DNA from: a virus
Direction: 5' to 3' (one strand)
Length of the DNA stretch: 32,963 bases
Virus record (IMG/VR): IMGVR_UViG_3300014838_000049
Location: 1-32,963 of that record
Shown: positions 28,633 to 32,963 of the stretch, piece by piece
Numbering within the stretch: the first letter of the stretch is position 1
Layout of the letters: each line of letters opens with the position of its first letter
Notes under the pieces: model-generated
What the model saw: the letters and a program-made list of their open reading frames with translations, nothing else
Databases searched by the model: none
What the model was told of the DNA's origin: nothing
Made by a program: the position numbers and the translations under genes

Positions 28633-29652
28633 ATGGCCGGACCTTACAATTTTGAATCCCAACCGAAATTTCTGCGCAACCTGGTGTTGAGCGCCAACAC
28701 CCAGATCGCGTGGAATACCGCCCTGGGCGATGCGGCGATGACCTACCGCCAGCGTTTCGATGGCGCGGCCATCCTCGAACGCACCATCACGCGCCGGTCG
28801 GATATCGATTACGCCGGCAAGGGCACCGCCTTCGCCACTGACGGCCAGATCACCAGCTACGACACCAAGTTCACCGGCCTCAAGTGCGAGGCAACAGGAT
28901 GGCTGCTGGGCTATCTCATCTCGCTGCTGATGGGCAAAGAGACGGTCGCCGGCAGCGGCGTGGCCCCCTATACGCATACCTTCACCTTTGACGAGTCGAC
29001 GCGCACCGCGCAGATGACGACGCTCTACGTCGAGGACACAGAGGATGTGCATTATCTGGTTCCGGACATGGCGGTCAACGACCTGACCCTGACCATCAGC
29101 GACATCGGCGCCCTCATGATCGAAGCGACAATGATGGGCACCGGATACCAGATTTCCCACAGTCTCACCTCGATGCCAGACCCGCCCTCGGAGCCCTATC
29201 TTCTCGGCTCTGACGCCACGCTGATGTTCGGCCCGGTGGGTGGCACGTCCTCCTTCATTGGCCGCCACATGAGCACCACGCTGAAGCTGGATAACCAGCT
29301 CGTCGTGCACAAGGCGCCCGGCGGCGGACTCTACGGCATCTTCGTGCGCAAGGGCAATCCCAAGTTCTCGCTGAGCACGACGTTTGCCGCCAAGGACACG
29401 GACGATATCTATACCCTCTTTCAGAACGACACGGCCTCGGATTACGAACTCACTGTTGCATCTGGAGATATTGCTCAAATGAATATCATCATTCCGCAGA
29501 TGCACTTGAAGACCACGAAGCTCGGCTTCGACGGGGACATGATCGTGTGGCAGGTGGAGAACGACGAAACCACCAACTACCAGGCCCCCGGCGTTCCACC
29601 GATCACACTGACGGTTTCGAACGACGTTCCCGCCTACCTGATCGCAGCGTAG
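28633..29652 (+). CDS. major tail tube protein
   Basis: 339 residues. GAAILERTITRRSDIDYAGK, DTKFTGLKCEATGWLLGY, then beta-rich repeats and the C-terminal MHLKTTKLGFDGDMIVWQV form the look of a phage tail tube protein of a non-contractile tail, with an extra C-terminal domain (IPQMHLKTTKLGFDG onward). No sheath gene precedes it, unlike Mu where L (sheath) comes first. The position just before chaperone and tape-measure genes supports the call. A hairpin follows its stop. Confidence 0.75.
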   Translation: MAGPYNFESQPKFLRNLVLSANTQIAWNTALGDAAMTYRQRFDGAAILERTITRRSDIDYAGKGTAFATDGQITSYDTKFTGLKCEATGWLLGYLISLLMGKETVAGSGVAPYTHTFTFDESTRTAQMTTLYVEDTEDVHYLVPDMAVNDLTLTISDIGALMIEATMMGTGYQISHSLTSMPDPPSEPYLLGSDATLMFGPVGGTSSFIGRHMSTTLKLDNQLVVHKAPGGGLYGIFVRKGNPKFSLSTTFAAKDTDDIYTLFQNDTASDYELTVASGDIAQMNIIIPQMHLKTTKLGFDGDMIVWQVENDETTNYQAPGVPPITLTVSNDVPAYLIAA

Positions 29653-29668
29653 GTTCTCTCTCGATCGA

Positions 29669-29694
29669 CGGGGCGCCCCCCCTTCGGCGCCCCG
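29669..29694. terminator. GC-rich hairpin after the tail tube gene
   Basis: CGGGGCGCC (29669-29677) pairs perfectly with GGCGCCCCG (29686-29694), 9 bp around an 8-base loop, 17 bases after the tail tube stop. No T-run follows, so it may be an mRNA-stabilising or weak attenuating structure rather than a full terminator. A second GAGGC/GCCTC pair overlaps its 3' side. Confidence 0.5.
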
Positions 29695-29781
29695 AGGCTC
29701 TCCAATCCTTCGGGGGCCTCAAGAAATACAGGGTCCTTCACCTTGGCAGTACAAAATCCAAAACGACAGAAAGAAGGACCT

Positions 29782-30522
29782 ATGCCCTCCATCGAACTCG
29801 CAAAGCCGCGCATCCTGGCCATCAAGGAACGCGGGAAAACCTATCTCCTCACCGTCGCGCCCATCGCCAAGAAGCAATGGCTGCGCTACTTCGAGGGGAT
29901 CGTCTCCACGTCGGAAAATCAGGCCGGCAAGCGCATCGACAGTTTCGATTCCAGCTCCGCGCGCATCGCGCTGCTGGAAGCGAACCTGACCGACGCCAGC
30001 GGCTACAAGACCGCCGACGGCTCGCCCGTGAATGCAAAGCCCGGCTGGCAGCAGTTGATTCCGCTGCGTCACCGCCAGGCTGCCGCCAACGCACTGGTGG
30101 ATGTCGAGCGCGCCGATCCGGACGAAGACGCTCAGCTGATGCTCGGCGCGGACGCCGTGTATCTGAACGCGGTGTGGAGTGCGGATGAGAAGGGCATGGT
30201 CCAAAAATTCAACGGGCTCTGCCACCGCTTCAAGACGCCTACCGACGAGCAGCAGCGGCGCTATTCGCGCGATTCCAGCCGCTCGGTGATCGTGGGCGGC
30301 TCGCGCAAAGCGAAGACGCGCTGGCTGGGGCCGCAGGCGACCTTGGTGGAGTTGTACGACGAGCTGATCGTGAGCGTCGAGGGTTACGCGATGAATGGCG
30401 GAGACCTGGGCGGAGATCGCGACGCGATTGTGAGCTGGATGGACGCCTACCACAAGGTTGCGGCGGCCGACATCCTGTTCTCTCCGGCGGCGGCCAACGT
30501 AGTGGACGAGGCAAATGATTGA
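29782..30522 (+). CDS. protein in the tail-assembly chaperone position (first)
   Basis: 246 residues from the ATG at 29782 (AAGGA upstream); a TTG at 29743 is in frame but weaker. The N-terminus has RGKTYLLTVAPIAKKQWLRY, the body is mixed alpha/beta with a central LRHRQAAANALVDVE, ending in VVDEAND. It lies between tail tube and tape measure and overlaps the next gene by 8 bp, the arrangement of tail assembly chaperone pairs. I see no obvious slippery heptamer, so frameshift synthesis is not supported. Function inferred from order. Confidence 0.6.
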   Translation: MPSIELAKPRILAIKERGKTYLLTVAPIAKKQWLRYFEGIVSTSENQAGKRIDSFDSSSARIALLEANLTDASGYKTADGSPVNAKPGWQQLIPLRHRQAAANALVDVERADPDEDAQLMLGADAVYLNAVWSADEKGMVQKFNGLCHRFKTPTDEQQRRYSRDSSRSVIVGGSRKAKTRWLGPQATLVELYDELIVSVEGYAMNGGDLGGDRDAIVSWMDAYHKVAAADILFSPAAANVVDEAND

Positions 30523-30916
30523 TGTTGTCAACGATGCGGAAGGCGTGCGGATGGCTCTCGAAGAGATTTTCGAAGAGGACTTCGTGCGCGCCCGCGTCCG
30601 CCGCGAATCGGCCCACGCCAGCGAGGAGACGCAGGAACGCCTGCTCTGCCAGGTACCCCTGCGCACGCTCTCTCCGGGCTATTACAAGTTTGGCGAACAT
30701 TTGCTCCTTCTCGAAGAGGAGCAGAAGGCGGGCGTCGGCTTATCCGCCGGCGAGCTGCTGCGCTTCGAGGCCCGCGGCCTGGTCGCTCTGGCGCAGGCGC
30801 GTGGCAATTTCGGATACAGGCACCCGGCCTGCAGTGCGTGTGGAACGCGGCAGCAAAACCGGTTCGGCGTGGAGTGCGGTAATTGCGGCACGAAGTTTCG
30901 ACGCAAGGGGATCTGA
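30515..30916 (+). CDS. zinc-ribbon protein in the tail-assembly chaperone position (second)
   Basis: 133 residues, overlapping the first by 8 bp and ending three bases before the tape measure. An acidic N-terminal helix (VRMALEEIFEEDFVRARVRRE) leads to SAGELLRFEARGLVAL and a C-terminal zinc ribbon (CSACG at about 105 and CGNCG at about 121). The ribbon is unusual for a chaperone. Likely assists tape-measure handling, by position. Confidence 0.6.
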   Translation: MIDVVNDAEGVRMALEEIFEEDFVRARVRRESAHASEETQERLLCQVPLRTLSPGYYKFGEHLLLLEEEQKAGVGLSAGELLRFEARGLVALAQARGNFGYRHPACSACGTRQQNRFGVECGNCGTKFRRKGI

Positions 30917-30919
30917 CTT

Positions 30920-32963
30920 ATGTCGGTAGAAACCAGCGCGGTCCAGATCACGATCAACGTCGTCGATAGCAACTCCGGCGAGGTAGTGAACCGCGTTACG
31001 AAGAGCATTGAATCGATTGGCGCAGCGGGTGCCACGACCGGTCCGAAGGTTAAGCAGTCGATGGATGGCATTGGCGCTTCCGCACTGAGCGCACGCGAGA
31101 AGACGCGCCTCCTCAGCGAAGAATTCGGCATCCGCCTTCCGCGCGCGATGCAGAGTCTCATTGCCCAGAGCACCATTGCCAAAGCTGTGCTGGGCAGCCT
31201 GACCACCGCCATGATCGGGCTGGGGACCATTCAGATCGGGGCCATGATCTTCACGGCATTGATCAGCGGTGCGGAAAAGCTTTGGCACAACTATTTATCT
31301 CTGAACGGGGCGCAGAAGGAATACGAGGAGCAGCTCGAAAAAACGCAGCAAGAGGATTATTGGGACTCTCACGATATCGAGACGACGACGCTGCGAATCA
31401 AGGAAGCGACCAGTGCGGCGAAGGGCTACCGGGCTGAAGCCGAAGCGGCCAATAAAGGAGGCTGGGCCAGTGTTCTGTCGGGTGGGCCGATGGCTATGGG
31501 CGCGGGCCTCGGCATGTTGTACGCGGCCCATAAGCAAGCTGGGATGGCGGTGACTCAACAGCAGGGTGTGGACAAGCTCGCACTCGCGAAGGCCGAGCAA
31601 CAGCACGACCTAACGCTTCTAGCCATCAAGGCCACACATCCCGATGGTCTGGGTCGCTCCCTAGCCGAGAACGAGGAGAATTTCTCTTATACCCGCGCTC
31701 TTAATACCAGGCTCGGCAACGGGGCTCCGGACGACGCTGGCGCAAAAAAGAAGGCATACGAAGATCAGATCGCCCAGCAGGAAGCCAAAGGCCACAGAGA
31801 CGCCAAGTCTCAAACCGAGGAACTTGCGCGGCTCCACGAAGAAGCTCTTGAAGCGCAGTTGCACGGATCGGCGCTCTATCACGCGCAGGAAGCTTTTGCG
31901 ATCGAGGATCTTCAGCGAAGAGGAATCACTGCAGCTTCGGCGGTCAATGACGTGCACGCCAAGTTTCACGCCGAAGAGCTGAAGCGCATGCAGGCGGAAG
32001 AGAACCAGATCCGCAAAATGCGCGAAGAGACTGCGCTGGGCGGATTGACGGGCGTCGCGCGGATACAGCAGGAGGGCCGGAACAAAGTCAGCGACATCGT
32101 CAACGACGCCAATTCCAATATGGACCCCGGCCAGCGCCTGGCTGCGATTCACGAGGCGACGCTGCAAACGCAGCAGGCCATCGCCAAGGAGCAGGAAACC
32201 TTTGCGGAACACGTCAACAGTGTGGTGGCGCAATCGGCCGATCGCGCAGTGACTGGCTTTGCGCGCATTCACGCCGAAGCGGATCGAGCGATCGCGCAAC
32301 TGCAGCAGGAATCGAAAGAGAAGGGCGGCAAGCCTTCGGATCTGCAGCGCGGCGAAGCTGGCATCCGCAGGGGTGAGGCTGGCCAGGTGGTTGACCTGAA
32401 TGCAAAGAATCAGGAAGAGACGGCGCAACTGGAGAGCGAGGCGCGCAGCAAGCTGCTCTCGGCCGAGAAACAGCAGACCCAGGCGATCGAGACCGAATAC
32501 GAGCAGCGTACCCGCAAATATAAAGAGGAGCTGCAGCAGCAGGAGATTTCGCAGGACGATTACAACCGCCGCGTGGTGGCGGCGGGCGAGCTGCGCGACG
32601 CGCAGATGGTCGAAGCCTCGAAAGCCGCGCGCGAGAAGATGGCCGGTGAGTTCACCAGCCTCTTTCGCGGCCTCGATCATCCCATCGAAGCGCTGAAGGG
32701 TCTGGGCGAGAAAGCGGCGGGCGAAGCCGCGGCGGCCATGGTGCAGCGCATGCAGTCGCACTTCGGCGGCGGCACAGGGGCTGCCAGCGCGCCCACAGGC
32801 CAGGGCTTGATGGAAAGCCTCATGAGCCGCATCGCGGGCCATCCTGGCGCGCCTGGCGCGGCTGCAAGCCATGCGCACGGTGGAACTTCAGAACTCGCGT
32901 CGGTGAAGACAATCTCACTGGGCACCGCCGAGATCCACATCCAGAGCGCCAGCGTAGCTTTCG
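30920..32963 (+). CDS. tail tape-measure protein (3' end outside the window)
   Basis: At least 681 residues from the ATG at 30920 (AGGGG upstream), frame open to the window end. Residues about 95-117 form a hydrophobic helix (LTTAMIGLGTIQIGAMIFTALI); another hydrophobic patch is at about 190-205. Long Ala/Gln/Glu-rich coiled-coil stretches follow, including repeated GEAGIRRGEAGQ. This is the usual composition of tape measures that set tail length and are injected with the DNA. Its full length, hence tail length, cannot be read from this window. Confidence 0.85.
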   Translation, partial: MSVETSAVQITINVVDSNSGEVVNRVTKSIESIGAAGATTGPKVKQSMDGIGASALSAREKTRLLSEEFGIRLPRAMQSLIAQSTIAKAVLGSLTTAMIGLGTIQIGAMIFTALISGAEKLWHNYLSLNGAQKEYEEQLEKTQQEDYWDSHDIETTTLRIKEATSAAKGYRAEAEAANKGGWASVLSGGPMAMGAGLGMLYAAHKQAGMAVTQQQGVDKLALAKAEQQHDLTLLAIKATHPDGLGRSLAENEENFSYTRALNTRLGNGAPDDAGAKKKAYEDQIAQQEAKGHRDAKSQTEELARLHEEALEAQLHGSALYHAQEAFAIEDLQRRGITAASAVNDVHAKFHAEELKRMQAEENQIRKMREETALGGLTGVARIQQEGRNKVSDIVNDANSNMDPGQRLAAIHEATLQTQQAIAKEQETFAEHVNSVVAQSADRAVTGFARIHAEADRAIAQLQQESKEKGGKPSDLQRGEAGIRRGEAGQVVDLNAKNQEETAQLESEARSKLLSAEKQQTQAIETEYEQRTRKYKEELQQQEISQDDYNRRVVAAGELRDAQMVEASKAAREKMAGEFTSLFRGLDHPIEALKGLGEKAAGEAAAAMVQRMQSHFGGGTGAASAPTGQGLMESLMSRIAGHPGAPGAAASHAHGGTSELASVKTISLGTAEIHIQSASVAF

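Larger units (their letters stand above)
198..32963. mobile_element. Mu-type transposable prophage (siphovirus morphology), right part outside the window
   Basis: The region has a DDE transposase/AAA+ ATPase pair, an S24 repressor with a divergent early operon, Mu-type head genes (DUF3486-like small terminase, large terminase, DUF935 portal, F-like protein, gp36/G/gp37-type genes) and a sheathless tail module. It begins inside a host gene. The early operon reads toward the left terminus and the late genes read rightward, an arrangement I associate with BcepMu rather than Mu itself. At least 32.7 kb is present; the end of the tape measure, the tail tip and the right terminus are missing. Confidence 0.93.

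Noticed and set aside
30490-30530. Programmed frameshift between the two chaperone-position genes
   Set aside because: No slippery heptamer is visible in the 8-bp overlap, and the second gene has its own ATG.
31661-32878. Minus-strand ORF of 405 codons opposite the tape measure
   Set aside because: Shadow of the Ala/Gln/Glu-rich tape-measure frame; Leu/Phe/Arg-rich without a coherent fold or ribosome-binding site.
1-32963. CRISPR array, tRNA or rRNA genes
   Set aside because: No regularly spaced repeats of suitable length, and no cloverleaf or rRNA-like stretch was recognised by eye.

Overview
The window holds a few bases of bacterial chromosome and then most of a Mu-type (transposable) prophage, cut off at the right edge inside the tape-measure gene. 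The DNA is GC-rich. Several small early proteins and the HNH/HTH gene look like those I associate with Acidobacteriota phages; that host assignment is an inference from style, not a search result. At the left edge, bases 60-197 (minus strand) encode the last 45 residues of a class II aldolase-type enzyme that reads like methylthioribulose-1-phosphate dehydratase (MtnB, methionine salvage). Its reading frame is cut at the prophage terminus, placed at about base 198.

Layout of the prophage. (1) 198-562: a gene-free end with repeated short sites (TTACGTGTCACT twice; AGTGCAA five times on both strands), the likely binding region for the transposase and/or regulators. (2) 563-13453: one leftward early operon of about 30 tightly packed genes, joined almost throughout by stop/start overlaps. 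In transcription order it has a small HTH (Ner-like) protein, a double-HTH protein, a small unknown, the DDE transposase (MuA-type), the AAA+ target-selection ATPase (MuB-type), and a long run of small accessory proteins. These include many Cys-rich putative zinc binders, winged-helix proteins, an HNH endonuclease with tandem HTHs, and a degenerate response-regulator receiver domain. (3) 13453-13470: a very compact divergent switch facing a LexA/CI-type repressor with an S24 autocleavage domain. (4) 14211-14726: two small related membrane proteins next to the repressor. (5) 14996-18867: lysis and accessory genes: a glucosaminidase-type endolysin, a holin/lipoprotein fusion, a LuxR-type HTH protein, a membrane-anchored HNH-like protein, a coiled-coil membrane protein and a winged-helix protein. 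(6) 18871-28630: Mu-type head genes: small and large terminase, DUF935 portal, F-like protein, protease/scaffold, decoration protein, major capsid protein, then gp36/G/gp37-type connector genes. (7) 28633-32963: tail tube, two chaperone-position genes and the tape measure, with no tail sheath. The particle is therefore predicted to be a siphovirus with Mu-type head and transposition genes.

How it should work: the repressor holds lysogeny. DNA damage could trigger RecA-stimulated autocleavage, which would release the early operon and drive replicative transposition by the A/B pair acting at the prophage ends. Late genes run rightward from beyond the repressor, so early and late modules diverge and the repressor sits about 13 kb inside the prophage rather than at its end as in Mu. 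No Mor/C-type late activator was recognised; the LuxR-type HTH protein at 16643 is one candidate. The right end, tail tip and any modification gene lie outside the window.
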